The position numbers and the translations under genes are program-made. DNA of 64,000 nt from CAVYXZ01 sp965223835 (GTDB lineage: Bacteria; Chloroflexota; Anaerolineae; Aggregatilineales; Phototrophicaceae). Positions 51,727-60,694 of this stretch are shown here, piece by piece. Location: positions 2,480,001-2,544,000 of the forward strand of contig CBDCXQ010000001.1 of NCBI GenBank assembly GCA_965223835.1, written 5' to 3'. The notes beneath the pieces are model-generated. The model saw nothing but the letters and a program-made list of their open reading frames with translations. It did no database searches and was not told the origin of the DNA. The first letter of the stretch is position 1, and each line of letters opens with the position of its first letter.

Positions 51727-52789
51727 AAAGCCCAAAACCGCTACTTCGAATGCCGTGTCGGGGGTAGACCAAAAGACAAAGGGGCAACGGTCAAATCGCC
51801 GCCGCAAGCGGCAGGTTCTGAGCATTGATGACCATGTTCAGGGCGTATTAGGCGGGGACCGAACCATACTCGCCCGAACGATCACCCTGGTCGAAAGCAA
51901 TGCGCCAGCGCATATTGAAAAGGCGCAGGCCGTTTTAGAACGGCTGCTACTCCACACCGGGCAATCGATTCGTGTTGGGATTACCGGTGTGCCGGGTGCT
52001 GGCAAAAGCACATTCATCGAAGCACTCGGTGTTATGCTTACTGAACAGAATCACCAGGTTGCAGTGCTGGCAATAGACCCTTCCAGCAGCGTCACCGGTG
52101 GCAGCATCCTGGGTGACAAAACCCGCATGGAGCGGCTCGGTCAGCGGCCCAACGCATATATACGCCCCTCGCCCACTGGAGGCACATTGGGCGGCGTTGC
52201 CCGCAAAAGCCGGGAAACAATGCTGGTCTGTGAGGCTGCTGGGTTCGATGTAATCCTGATTGAAACCGTTGGCACCGGCCAGAGTGAAACCACCGTGCGC
52301 TCGCTGGTGGATTTTTTCCTGCTCATACTCATCACCGGTGCTGGCGATGAACTTCAGGGCATCAAAAAGGGCGTCGTTGAAATCGCCGATGCTATCGTCA
52401 TTAACAAGGCCGATGGCGATAATAAGATCAAAGCGCAGGCGGCTCGCACGGATTACAACCGGGCGCTGCACTATCTCGCACCGGCGACACCTGGCTGGCA
52501 AACACGTGCCTATACTGCCTCAGCTTTGACCGGAGATGGCATCGCTGAGATCTGGCAGATCATCATGCGTTTCCGCGAGACAACGACGGCATCCGGTATC
52601 TTTGACGACCGTCGACGCCAGCAAAATCGCACGTGGTTGCATACCATGATTGAAGACCAACTACACCGTTATTTTTTTGACGACCCTGCGGTCAAAGAGA
52701 AGCTGCCCCAGATCGAGCAAGCCGTGATGAATAACGATTTACCTGTGATGGTCGCCGCCCAGGAATTGTTGCAACTACTTGAAAAATAA
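51719..52789 (+). CDS. meaB: Methylmalonyl-CoA mutase-associated GTPase MeaB (ArgK family)
   Basis: About 356 residues. P-loop GVPGAGKSTFIEALG, VLAIDPSSSVTGGSILGDKT, switch-region ETVGTGQSETTV, GTP-specificity VINKADGD. MeaB protects and reloads the cobalamin cofactor of mutase. An N-terminal Arg/Lys-rich extension (about 35 residues) precedes the core. ATG at 51719 lies in the mutB tail (8-base overlap); a longer in-frame start at 51581 would lie deep inside mutB. Confidence 0.95.
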   Translation: MPEKPKTATSNAVSGVDQKTKGQRSNRRRKRQVLSIDDHVQGVLGGDRTILARTITLVESNAPAHIEKAQAVLERLLLHTGQSIRVGITGVPGAGKSTFIEALGVMLTEQNHQVAVLAIDPSSSVTGGSILGDKTRMERLGQRPNAYIRPSPTGGTLGGVARKSRETMLVCEAAGFDVILIETVGTGQSETTVRSLVDFFLLILITGAGDELQGIKKGVVEIADAIVINKADGDNKIKAQAARTDYNRALHYLAPATPGWQTRAYTASALTGDGIAEIWQIIMRFRETTTASGIFDDRRRQQNRTWLHTMIEDQLHRYFFDDPAVKEKLPQIEQAVMNNDLPVMVAAQELLQLLEK

Positions 52790-52810
52790 CCGTCAACCAC
52801 TTTGTTTTGG

Positions 52811-53533
52811 CTACGGCAACACGCGATGAGTCACAATCCGATTCGTCGAACGCCACCAGCGAAAGCCTTCAGCATAACGCACATTACACTGTAAGCCACG
52901 AAACCCGCTCATCATCTCCGCCATACGATAAAAGGGATTCTGGTCATTGGGGGGAACCACAAAATCAGGATCATAGCGATCGGGCATCAATTGACTGCGG
53001 TGCTGCATCAGCATCTGAATTTTGGTATCAAATACATCCGAGATATCAACATATTCTTCAGGCAAAAAGTTAACGCCCATCTCGCCGTCCATAAACGCCA
53101 CCGGCATCACCTCCCGGTGTGGTGGATAGTCTGACTCGTAATTCCGAGTCCGAGCGATTTGCGCGGCATCCATCACCAGTTGACTGGTTGCCCGATGATC
53201 GGGATGATAATCCTGGGTCGGATGTGTAATGATGAGATTGGGTTTCGTCTGGCGGATCGTCTCGATAAACGCATGTCGGGCATCCTCATCGTAGGATAGA
53301 CCACCATCGGGAATACCCAGCCACACCAGTTCCGCACCAATCAGGTCTGCCGATGCCTGCGCCTCACCCCTTCGAATTCCAACAATTTGTGCCGGGTCGC
53401 CGCCGGGTCGCCCCCGCCCATCCGTCACTACACACATAAAAACGTTGTCGCCCTGACGAGCGAAACGTGCCAACGTTCCACCACAGAAGGCTTCAAGGTC
53501 ATCGGGGTGGGCGCCAATTGCCAGCACATTCAT
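52811..53533 (-). CDS. PIG-L family deacetylase
   Basis: 240 residues. Zinc-binding motif AHPDD near the start (GAHPDDLEAFCGGTLA) and HPDH (DYHPDHRATSQLVMDAAQ). Such enzymes deacetylate GlcNAc conjugates (bacillithiol, mycothiol or lipid precursors) or other N-acetyl sugars. The ATG at 53533 (MNVLAIGAHPDD) has AAGGG about 7 bases upstream; an ATG at 53539 is too close. Divergent from the GH4 gene, which suggests work in the same sugar locus. Confidence 0.88.
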   Translation of the reverse strand: MNVLAIGAHPDDLEAFCGGTLARFARQGDNVFMCVVTDGRGRPGGDPAQIVGIRRGEAQASADLIGAELVWLGIPDGGLSYDEDARHAFIETIRQTKPNLIITHPTQDYHPDHRATSQLVMDAAQIARTRNYESDYPPHREVMPVAFMDGEMGVNFLPEEYVDISDVFDTKIQMLMQHRSQLMPDRYDPDFVVPPNDQNPFYRMAEMMSGFRGLQCNVRYAEGFRWWRSTNRIVTHRVLP

Positions 53534-53667
53534 CGTCATTTCCCTTACAATTCGTACTTATGAAGCGCCTATTATAGCCAGCGCCCAGCAAAACCAAAAC
53601 AGACTCTTGTTTTCAGCTTAAGCCGCTTTTATGCTTGCCTTAGCATCGGACTGTACAGGGATCGCTC

Positions 53668-55038
53668 ATGAAATTGACCATTATCGGTGGTGGCGGCGTT
53701 CGCACCCCACGTTTAATTCCATCGCTCGTGCACCGGGCAAGGCGACTGGACTTAAGAGAATTATGGTTAATGGACACGCAACCGGAAAAACTGGAACTCA
53801 TCGGCGGCATGTGCCGCGAGTTGGCTGAACAACAGGCTGCGTCGTTTAAGGTCATTTTATCAACCGATGCCCGTGATGCGATCCGAGATGCCGATCATGT
53901 CATCACGTCGATTCGTCCGGGATTGGAACAGGGACGCGCCACCGACGAGCGCATTGCATTCAAGCATGGGGTACTGGGACAGGAGACAACGGGGGCAGCC
54001 GGCTTCGCGATGGCAATGCGCAGCGCTCCCGCTATTCTGGACTATGCCCGCCTAGTCGCCGACATCGCCAAACCCGGTGCCTGGGTCTTCAACTTCACCA
54101 ACCCGGCTGGACTGGTTGCCCAGGTGCTACATGACGCCGGTGTTGAACGCATCATCGGCATCTGCGACAGCGCTAACAAAGCCCAACACGCTGTCAGCCG
54201 CTTCATGCGCATTCCGATGCAACGCTTGCAGCACGAAGTCTATGGCCTCAATCATTTATCGTGGACCCGCAGCGTGCGCATTGACCCTGAACCAGATGGC
54301 AGTAATGGTGAGGAGGTTTTGCCGGGCCTGCTAAAGGATGATCGCTTCATCAATGCAACCCATATGGCGATGTTCGCGCCGGGGTTGCGTGACTGGCAAG
54401 CGACATTCATGAATGAATACCTGCATTACTACTATCACCGTGATGAAGTTGTTGCATCGCTCAGGGCAAAAGCGGAAACTCGCGGTGAACAGGTGGTGCG
54501 TTTAACCAGCAACCTCCTGGAGCAGTTACGTAGTGCCCAAACAACGGCGGAAAGACTCAATATTTACCACGACATAATGGGGCAGCGCAGTAAGTCTTAC
54601 ATGGCTCATGCGCGGGGTGGCGCGGACCGTGTGAACATGGAACCCGTAGGTGATGATGAAGAGGGCTATGCCGCGGTCGCTTTAGGCTGTATTGAGGCGA
54701 TTGCATCCAACAAGTTACATTACACGGGGCTAAATGTCCTCAATCAGGGCGCGATCAACGGCTTGGACGATGATGATGTTGTTGAGATCGCCTGTTGGGT
54801 AGATGCGGCTGGCGTGCGACCCATCCTTATCGGCGACATCCCGGAGAATCAATACCTGCTTATGCGTACCGTCAAACAATATGAGCGGTTGGCATCCCAG
54901 GCCATTTTGCAGCGTTCACGGGGGCTGGCAGTTAGAGCACTGGCGGTCCATCCGCTGGTTAACTCATACCCGCTGGCGGAAAAACTGACCAATGAATTTC
55001 TGGCAGCCCATCAGGACTTAATTGGGGAATGGCACTAA
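53668..55038 (+). CDS. Glycoside hydrolase family 4 (6-phospho-beta-glucosidase type)
   Basis: 456 residues. NAD-binding IIGGGGVRTPRLI at the N-terminus; metal and catalytic region GICDSANKAQ (Cys) and YGLNHLSWTR (His), characteristic of GH4. GH4 enzymes act by an NAD- and Mn-dependent redox mechanism on glycosides, usually 6-phosphorylated. There is no PTS gene in the window, so the phosphate may come from a kinase or the substrate may be unphosphorylated. Overlaps the PfkB kinase by 10 bases. Confidence 0.87.
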   Translation: MKLTIIGGGGVRTPRLIPSLVHRARRLDLRELWLMDTQPEKLELIGGMCRELAEQQAASFKVILSTDARDAIRDADHVITSIRPGLEQGRATDERIAFKHGVLGQETTGAAGFAMAMRSAPAILDYARLVADIAKPGAWVFNFTNPAGLVAQVLHDAGVERIIGICDSANKAQHAVSRFMRIPMQRLQHEVYGLNHLSWTRSVRIDPEPDGSNGEEVLPGLLKDDRFINATHMAMFAPGLRDWQATFMNEYLHYYYHRDEVVASLRAKAETRGEQVVRLTSNLLEQLRSAQTTAERLNIYHDIMGQRSKSYMAHARGGADRVNMEPVGDDEEGYAAVALGCIEAIASNKLHYTGLNVLNQGAINGLDDDDVVEIACWVDAAGVRPILIGDIPENQYLLMRTVKQYERLASQAILQRSRGLAVRALAVHPLVNSYPLAEKLTNEFLAAHQDLIGEWH

Positions 55039-55943
55039 AACAATTCGACATACTGATTCCTGGTCATTATTTCTGCGATGTCATCTTTACCGGCATTCCG
55101 GGTTTCCCTGCTCTAGGCACCGAACTTTATACAGAGGATTTAACTGTCGTTCCCGGCGGCGTTATGAATACCGTCGTGGCACTCCGTCGCCTGGGAGTCA
55201 ATGTAGGTTGGCTCGGCGCTCTGGGTAATGATTTTTTCAGTCGGTTTGTGGCAGAGTGGGCAACGACTGAAAATCTAGATCTGTCGCTCATTCAACAGCA
55301 AAACTACCCGCTGCGGCGGGTGACGGTGGCGCTTTCTTACACCGATGACCGCGCCTTTGTGACTTATGTTGATCCACCGCCCGATACCATTTCACTCGTA
55401 CTCAATATTATTGATAATATTCAGGTCAAACACTTGCACTTTACCGGCCTGCTCATTCATGAGCGTACCCCGGCCATGATCCAGGCCTGCCATGAACGAG
55501 GCATCCGCGTTTCAATGGATTGTCAGCACCGTGAAGAAACAATAGATTCTCCACTCGTCCATGAGATTATCAGTCACCTGGACTTGTTTACCCCTAATCG
55601 TGCTGAAGCGCAAAAACTGACCCAAACTTCGAAGCTTGCAGATGCCGCACAAATATTAAAGCAACTGGTCCCCTATCTTGTCATCAAAGATGGGCCTAAC
55701 GGGGCTTATGCCTGGCAAGCGGATAAACAATTTTATCAGCCCACAATTGACGTATCCCCAGTCGATACAACCGGTGCCGGTGACGTATTTAATGCCGGTT
55801 TTTTGGCGGCTCACTTGCAAGGCTTACCACCGGCTGAATGCCTGCGCTGGGGCAATATCACCGGCGGTCTGTCGACACAGGGCTATGGCGGATCCTCCCC
55901 TGCACCTACGCGTGATGAGATCACTCCATATCTAAATGCCTGA
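55029..55943 (+). CDS. PfkB-family carbohydrate kinase
   Basis: 304 residues. N-terminal PfkB region GGVMNTVVALRRLGVNVGWLG and C-terminal signature DTTGAGDVFNAGFLAAH with the catalytic aspartate. Phosphorylates a sugar; specificity unknown. Its start overlaps the GH4 gene by 10 bases, so it likely handles a GH4 product. A hairpin begins within its stop codon. Confidence 0.88.
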   Translation: MALKQFDILIPGHYFCDVIFTGIPGFPALGTELYTEDLTVVPGGVMNTVVALRRLGVNVGWLGALGNDFFSRFVAEWATTENLDLSLIQQQNYPLRRVTVALSYTDDRAFVTYVDPPPDTISLVLNIIDNIQVKHLHFTGLLIHERTPAMIQACHERGIRVSMDCQHREETIDSPLVHEIISHLDLFTPNRAEAQKLTQTSKLADAAQILKQLVPYLVIKDGPNGAYAWQADKQFYQPTIDVSPVDTTGAGDVFNAGFLAAHLQGLPPAECLRWGNITGGLSTQGYGGSSPAPTRDEITPYLNA

Positions 55944-55967
55944 TTGTTGGAAGCAATCAACAATCAG
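55940..55967 (+). terminator. Hairpin after the PfkB gene
   Basis: Perfect 10-base-pair inverted repeat CTGATTGTTG / CAACAATCAG with an 8-base loop, starting inside the PfkB stop. It is followed by TTGAATAAC and not a true T-tract, so termination is weak or it serves another role (mRNA end or operator). Confidence 0.45.
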
Positions 55968-55989
55968 TTGAATAACTCCATGCTATTTG

Positions 55990-56024
55990 TTGCAAACTTA
56001 TTGCAATATTTCAGAAAAATATTG
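55990..56024. promoter_or_regulatory. Possible operator region upstream of the LacI gene
   Basis: Two palindromic TTGCAA sites 11 bases apart (55990-55995 and 56001-56006) and an inverted repeat CAATATTT / AAATATTG (56004-56011 with 56017-56024). TTGACA at 56022-56027 may be a -35. The sites lie in the 143-base gap before the LacI gene and could be bound by it. Confidence 0.35.
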
Positions 56025-56086
56025 ACACACAATCGCACTAATTGTTAACGTAGCCTCAATAGAATTTGATATTTTTGAGTAATTTT

Positions 56087-57112
56087 ATGTCCCAAAACGA
56101 CAGTTTGACCAAGAAACGGGTTACCCTGCGCGATATTGCTCGTTATGCCAATGTGTCCCCCTCCACTGTCTCGCGCGTACTCAACAATTATCCCTATGTT
56201 GATGATGAGACCCGCGAAGTCGTGCAGCAAGCGGCACAGTCACTGGACTATCCGCTGGAGAACTTACGAACCGTTACATCAGTCACGCGCACGGTGTCGC
56301 TATTAGCTCGTGACAACGACCGGCGCAATAGTGATGCGCTGGCAGGATTTGATCAACGTGCTGCCAGGGGCGCGCAAGCGGTACTGGAACCATTGGACAT
56401 TCTGACCTATGTTCGGCGTATTCAGATGCATGCCGATGAAGCCTATAGGCTATTGAGCGAACCAGGGACTGAAGGCCTGATCTTGCTGGGTGGCATGTGT
56501 GACATGGATTTTATTCTGCGCTTGCAGGAAATTGCTATCCCGTTTGTGATCGCCGGGGCACATGTGCAACCGGTAATGACGAATTGTGTTATGGCCGACT
56601 ATCGCTCTGGCATCGAAGCTGCGGTTGAACATCTCGTTGCTCAAGGACGCCAGCATATCGCACTGGTGAACGGACCCGAAACGACAACGACATCGTTAGA
56701 GAAATTACGCGCACTGCAATTGGCCTTACATATTCGGGATATGAAACTAGATCAAGACAATATCGTAACGGGTGTATTTGATGTGGAATCGGGTTATGAA
56801 CAAACGTTGAATCTCCTGAAGCGCAAGTCTAAGATTGACGCCATCATTTATGCTGATGACCACATGGCGATGGGTGGCCTCCGTGCCCTAAAACGTTCCA
56901 ACATCCGGGTCCCCCATGACATCGCTATTGTCGGATTTCACGGCTACGATATCACGCGCTACACGGAACCACCGCTAACATCGGTTGAGTTCGATATGGA
57001 ACAGATGGGGCGGGTGGCAGCACTGCGGTTACTGATGATGCTAGATAATTCCGATGATGAGAACTGGTTTACATTGGTGCCAACCCAATTAATGATCCGT
57101 GACTCGAGCTGA
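56087..57112 (+). CDS. LacI-family transcriptional regulator
   Basis: 341 residues. N-terminal helix-turn-helix TLRDIARYANVSPSTVSRVL with the hinge helix after it, then a periplasmic-binding-protein-like sensor domain (IDAIIYADDHMAMGGLRALK, IAIVGFHGYDITRYTEPPL, SVEFDMEQMGRVAALRLL). It probably represses the surrounding catabolic locus in response to a sugar. The ATG at 56087 (MSQNDSLTKKRVT) is chosen; a TTG at 56066 is unlikely. The sulfatase gene follows after 25 bases. Confidence 0.92.
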   Translation: MSQNDSLTKKRVTLRDIARYANVSPSTVSRVLNNYPYVDDETREVVQQAAQSLDYPLENLRTVTSVTRTVSLLARDNDRRNSDALAGFDQRAARGAQAVLEPLDILTYVRRIQMHADEAYRLLSEPGTEGLILLGGMCDMDFILRLQEIAIPFVIAGAHVQPVMTNCVMADYRSGIEAAVEHLVAQGRQHIALVNGPETTTTSLEKLRALQLALHIRDMKLDQDNIVTGVFDVESGYEQTLNLLKRKSKIDAIIYADDHMAMGGLRALKRSNIRVPHDIAIVGFHGYDITRYTEPPLTSVEFDMEQMGRVAALRLLMMLDNSDDENWFTLVPTQLMIRDSS

Positions 57113-57137
57113 CGTACAGCCGGAAGGCGGAGAATCA

Positions 57138-58385
57138 ATGTCACAGCCAAACATCCTGTTTGTCTTCCCGGATCAATTAAGCGCACGCTGGGTCGAGAGT
57201 CAGCATGTACATACGCCTCATCTCGATCAATTCGCGACCCACAGCACGGTCTTCAACCATGCCTATACTTGCGCCCCGGTCTGTACGCCATATCGTGCTT
57301 GCCTGTTAACCGGGCGTTATCCATCCCAAACGGGTGTAACCCGAAATGGGATGGCCCTCCCTGCCGATACACCGACTATTGCCGATCATCTAAACGCTGC
57401 CGGCTACAACACCTACTATATCGGCAAGTGGCACCTCAGTGGCGACCCACACCGCAATCGCTGGGTACCGCCTCAGCAACGGGGCGGCTTTTCCCATTTT
57501 ACTGGTTGGGAAAGCCATCATGTCGATCACTGGCAGGGCCACATCTGGCGAGATGATCCCGAAACCGCCTATGCTATGAACGGACATGAGACCGATGGCT
57601 TAACAACCATCGTCCTCGACCAACTCGCAAGCGGGCTTGAAGAGCCATTCTGCTTGTTCGTCTCGTATCAAGCACCGCACCCGCCCTGCTCACCACCTGC
57701 GGCGTACCGTGAACCCTACCGGAACCAGTCGCTACTGGCGGAACCAAACGCCGATCTGAATGCTTATTACGACCGTCCCGAGTGGGAAGCCGACTACGAT
57801 GTGCAAGAATTCCGGGAACGTTATTATGGCGAAATCACTCAAATTGATGCGGCATTTGGTGAAATCTTAGCTGCACTGGATGAACACCAACTCGCAGACA
57901 AAACTTGTGTTGTCTTCACATCCGATCATGGTGAAATGAACGGGGCACAGGGCTTGTTCGGCAAGGGCGTCATGTATGATGAGGCGATGCGAGTGCCGTT
58001 GCTCGTCCGCGTTCCAGGGCAACAAACAGGTTACACTACCGTCACACCCGTCAGCACCGTCGACTTTTTGCCGACTTTACTGGAAGTTGCCGACATAACA
58101 TCACAAGCGCCAACCGAGGGACGATCGTTGGTGCCACTGCTGACTGGCAAAAAGGTCGAAACACAGCCAGTTTTTAGCGAGTATGGCGATTACTGCTGCA
58201 TTATTCAGGCTGAATGGAAGTTAATTGCTAACCATGCTACCTTAAATCCGCTGGAACTCTACCACCTGACTCATGATCCTTACGAACTTGAAAATCGACT
58301 CATCAGCGAGCCAAACGTTATCCAGCAACTGTCGGCACATCTTGCCCGTTGGCAATCACATGTGACTCAAATACATCAAGATTGA
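57138..58385 (+). CDS. Sulfatase
   Basis: 415 residues. Sulfatase signature CTPYRACLLTGRYP with Cys49 as the site for formylglycine conversion (CxPxR), preceded by metal-binding FPDQLSARW; GKWHLSGDPHRN and TSDHGEMNGAQGLFGKG complete the alkaline-phosphatase-like core. No signal peptide, so cytoplasmic. Formylglycine needs a maturase not seen here. GGCGGAGA precedes the ATG at 57138. Would remove sulfate from a sugar imported elsewhere. Confidence 0.92.
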   Translation: MSQPNILFVFPDQLSARWVESQHVHTPHLDQFATHSTVFNHAYTCAPVCTPYRACLLTGRYPSQTGVTRNGMALPADTPTIADHLNAAGYNTYYIGKWHLSGDPHRNRWVPPQQRGGFSHFTGWESHHVDHWQGHIWRDDPETAYAMNGHETDGLTTIVLDQLASGLEEPFCLFVSYQAPHPPCSPPAAYREPYRNQSLLAEPNADLNAYYDRPEWEADYDVQEFRERYYGEITQIDAAFGEILAALDEHQLADKTCVVFTSDHGEMNGAQGLFGKGVMYDEAMRVPLLVRVPGQQTGYTTVTPVSTVDFLPTLLEVADITSQAPTEGRSLVPLLTGKKVETQPVFSEYGDYCCIIQAEWKLIANHATLNPLELYHLTHDPYELENRLISEPNVIQQLSAHLARWQSHVTQIHQD

Positions 58386-58415
58386 AATACTTATGAGACA
58401 GAAAGTAACGATTTT

Positions 58416-59798
58416 ATGAGCCAGAATCCACTCAGCATCAGCGGTGTAATTCCGAGTCTCGCCCTCAACGCAGAATTAGGGCCACCACGTACCGAATGCG
58501 GCGTCGGCGCCTTGTTCGCCTGGGCCGATCGTCTATGGGTTGTCACCTACGTTTCGCACAAATCATCATCGGGGGTCGGCACCGGTCTCTACGAAATTGA
58601 CGACAAATTGCACATGACCAAACATCCCGAAAGTCGTGTTGGAACCTATACCAATCGCATGGTTCACTGGCAGAGCAACCAGCTCATCATTGGACCGCAC
58701 GTAATTGATGCCAGTCGCAATGTGCGCACAGTGGAAAGCCTGACCGAAATCCGCATCTGCTCCACTATGCGTCACCTGACCGACCCGGACAACAAGGTCT
58801 ATATGTTCGGTATGGAGGGTGAGTTTTATGAGATGGACGTGCATACACTGGAAACCACCCTGCTATTCGATTTAACTGAAGTCCTCGGCGTACCCGATCA
58901 TGGCTATGCCCATTTCAAGGCCGCCTACAGCAATTTTGGCCGCGTTGTAGTGGTCAACAACAGTTACGATGAACGCGATTTTAAGGCAGAAGAGGCAGCC
59001 GGTCGCTTAGCCGAATGGGACGGCAATGAATGGCACACGCTCGAAAAATCGCCCTTTGTTGAGGTTACTGGACGTGGCAATTTTAGCGGTACCATCTTTG
59101 CGATGGGCTGGGACAAAGCCTCGGCTATTTTGAAAGTCTTTACCAACAGCGATCAACAGTGGCGCACTTATCGCCTGCCCAAAGGCAGCCACACCTTTGA
59201 CCATATGTGGCAGACGGAATGGCCGCGCATCCGCGAAGTAGAGCATGAACGTTTCTTAATGGACTGTCATGGCATCTTTTATGAACTGTCACCCTGGGCC
59301 TACAATAATCACATCTGGGGTGTACGGCCCATCTCAACCCACCTCTGGGTCATGGGTGATTTCTGCACCTATCGAGGAATGCTGGTGCTGGGTGCGGATA
59401 ATGCCAGTCCCCACAATGGTGCCAATCACCTGGCCGGGGAACCACAATCGGGTTTATGGTTTGGCAAAACTGATGATCTCTGGCAGTTCGGCAAACCCGC
59501 CGGTTGGGGCGGCCCCTGGTGGAATACAGCAGTGGTCGCCGCTGAACCTTCTGATCCTTATCTGATGACGGGTTTTGACCAGAAAACACTCCATCTGAAA
59601 CATCAAGCCAATTCAACCGTGCAATTTACCGTCGAAGTTGATTTTCTGGGTACCGGTGATTGGTCAACCTATGCCGTGTTGGATGTACCTGCTGACGCCT
59701 ATGTGCCGCATGTCTTTCCAGTTGGTTATAGCGCCCATTGGGTGCGCCTTACAGCAAACACCGATTGCATAGCGACTGCATATTTCACCTATAGTTGA
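58416..59798 (+). CDS. Hypothetical protein, 460 residues, possibly beta-propeller
   Basis: I do not recognise a named family. No signal peptide or membrane span. The sequence is rich in Trp and short beta-like strands (WADRLWVVTYVS, NKVYMFGMEGEFYEMD, RFLMDCHGIFYELSPWA) with repeats spaced like propeller blades. It lies between the sulfatase and the PhyH dioxygenase, 30 bases after the former and 27 before the latter, with stop-start spacing suggesting one operon. Function unknown, probably tied to the same substrate. Confidence 0.6.
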   Translation: MSQNPLSISGVIPSLALNAELGPPRTECGVGALFAWADRLWVVTYVSHKSSSGVGTGLYEIDDKLHMTKHPESRVGTYTNRMVHWQSNQLIIGPHVIDASRNVRTVESLTEIRICSTMRHLTDPDNKVYMFGMEGEFYEMDVHTLETTLLFDLTEVLGVPDHGYAHFKAAYSNFGRVVVVNNSYDERDFKAEEAAGRLAEWDGNEWHTLEKSPFVEVTGRGNFSGTIFAMGWDKASAILKVFTNSDQQWRTYRLPKGSHTFDHMWQTEWPRIREVEHERFLMDCHGIFYELSPWAYNNHIWGVRPISTHLWVMGDFCTYRGMLVLGADNASPHNGANHLAGEPQSGLWFGKTDDLWQFGKPAGWGGPWWNTAVVAAEPSDPYLMTGFDQKTLHLKHQANSTVQFTVEVDFLGTGDWSTYAVLDVPADAYVPHVFPVGYSAHWVRLTANTDCIATAYFTYS

Positions 59799-59825
59799 TA
59801 GCAAAAGTATGAATGGAACTAGATC

Positions 59826-60677
59826 ATGATCGAATTTGAAATTTTAACTGACCAGCAACGCCAGCAGTTTCGCGATGACGGCTATCTGATTATCCGCAAT
59901 GCACTCGACAGCGCAGCCATTGATCGACTGATCGCCGTCGGGGATCGTCTCATCGCTACCAATGAACGTTTTAATCGTTATGAAGTGGATGACGGCCTTT
60001 ATGATGGCTTTCGCAACTGCATTACACTGGATGACGCCTTCATTCCGCTTCTCACGCACCCCCAGGTACTACCGATCGTCATCCAGCTTCTGGGGTCCAA
60101 CTTACAACTTTCAACCAGCCATCTGATCTATCGTTATCCCGACCCACCCGGCACGCCAGCGACCAAACGCAATCCCGGCTGGCATCGGGATAATGGTCGC
60201 ACCTCACGTGATCTGGGCCATGGCAACTATCCACGAATCGGTCTTAAGTGTGCCTACTACTTGACTGACCTAAGTCAACCGCAATCAGGTGTAACCATGT
60301 TTGCTCCGGGCAGCAATCAGCTCAAAGAACCTTTGCAAATCCCTGATGATGCAGCAGATCCAGTCAATGCCGTTGAACCGCTGCTGAATCCCGGTGATTG
60401 TGTCCTTTTCGAGTACCGCACATGGCACGCCGGTGCACCCAATTTCTCGGAAATTACCCGCAAATGTGTCATGATCGGCTATGGTTATCAATGGCTCAAG
60501 CCGATGGATTATGTAAAACAGTCGCCAGAATTTGTCGAGAAACTAAACGATGTCGAGCGTTTTCTGGTCGGTGAACGTGTTGATGACGACATTGAATTTA
60601 AGCCCAGCGGCGGCTTGAATCCATTAAATGTATGGTGTGAACAGCACGACATTGAAACCGATCGATTTGGGTTGTAA
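59826..60677 (+). CDS. Phytanoyl-CoA dioxygenase family protein
   Basis: 283 residues. Iron ligands of the PhyH fold: His120 and Asp122 (WHRDNG) and distal His201 (TWHAGAPN). Residues downstream (KCVMIGYGYQWLKPMDY) fit the usual C-terminal end. Fe(II)/2-oxoglutarate oxygenase; substrate unknown. Likely works with the sulfatase and GH4 enzymes on an oxidisable group. Confidence 0.88.
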   Translation: MIEFEILTDQQRQQFRDDGYLIIRNALDSAAIDRLIAVGDRLIATNERFNRYEVDDGLYDGFRNCITLDDAFIPLLTHPQVLPIVIQLLGSNLQLSTSHLIYRYPDPPGTPATKRNPGWHRDNGRTSRDLGHGNYPRIGLKCAYYLTDLSQPQSGVTMFAPGSNQLKEPLQIPDDAADPVNAVEPLLNPGDCVLFEYRTWHAGAPNFSEITRKCVMIGYGYQWLKPMDYVKQSPEFVEKLNDVERFLVGERVDDDIEFKPSGGLNPLNVWCEQHDIETDRFGL

Positions 60678-60694
60678 GGTTGGCATTACATTGC

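Noticed and set aside
51947..52501. Reverse-strand frame of 184 codons within meaB
   Set aside because: Covers the P-loop GTPase core of meaB; shadow frame with no independent evidence.
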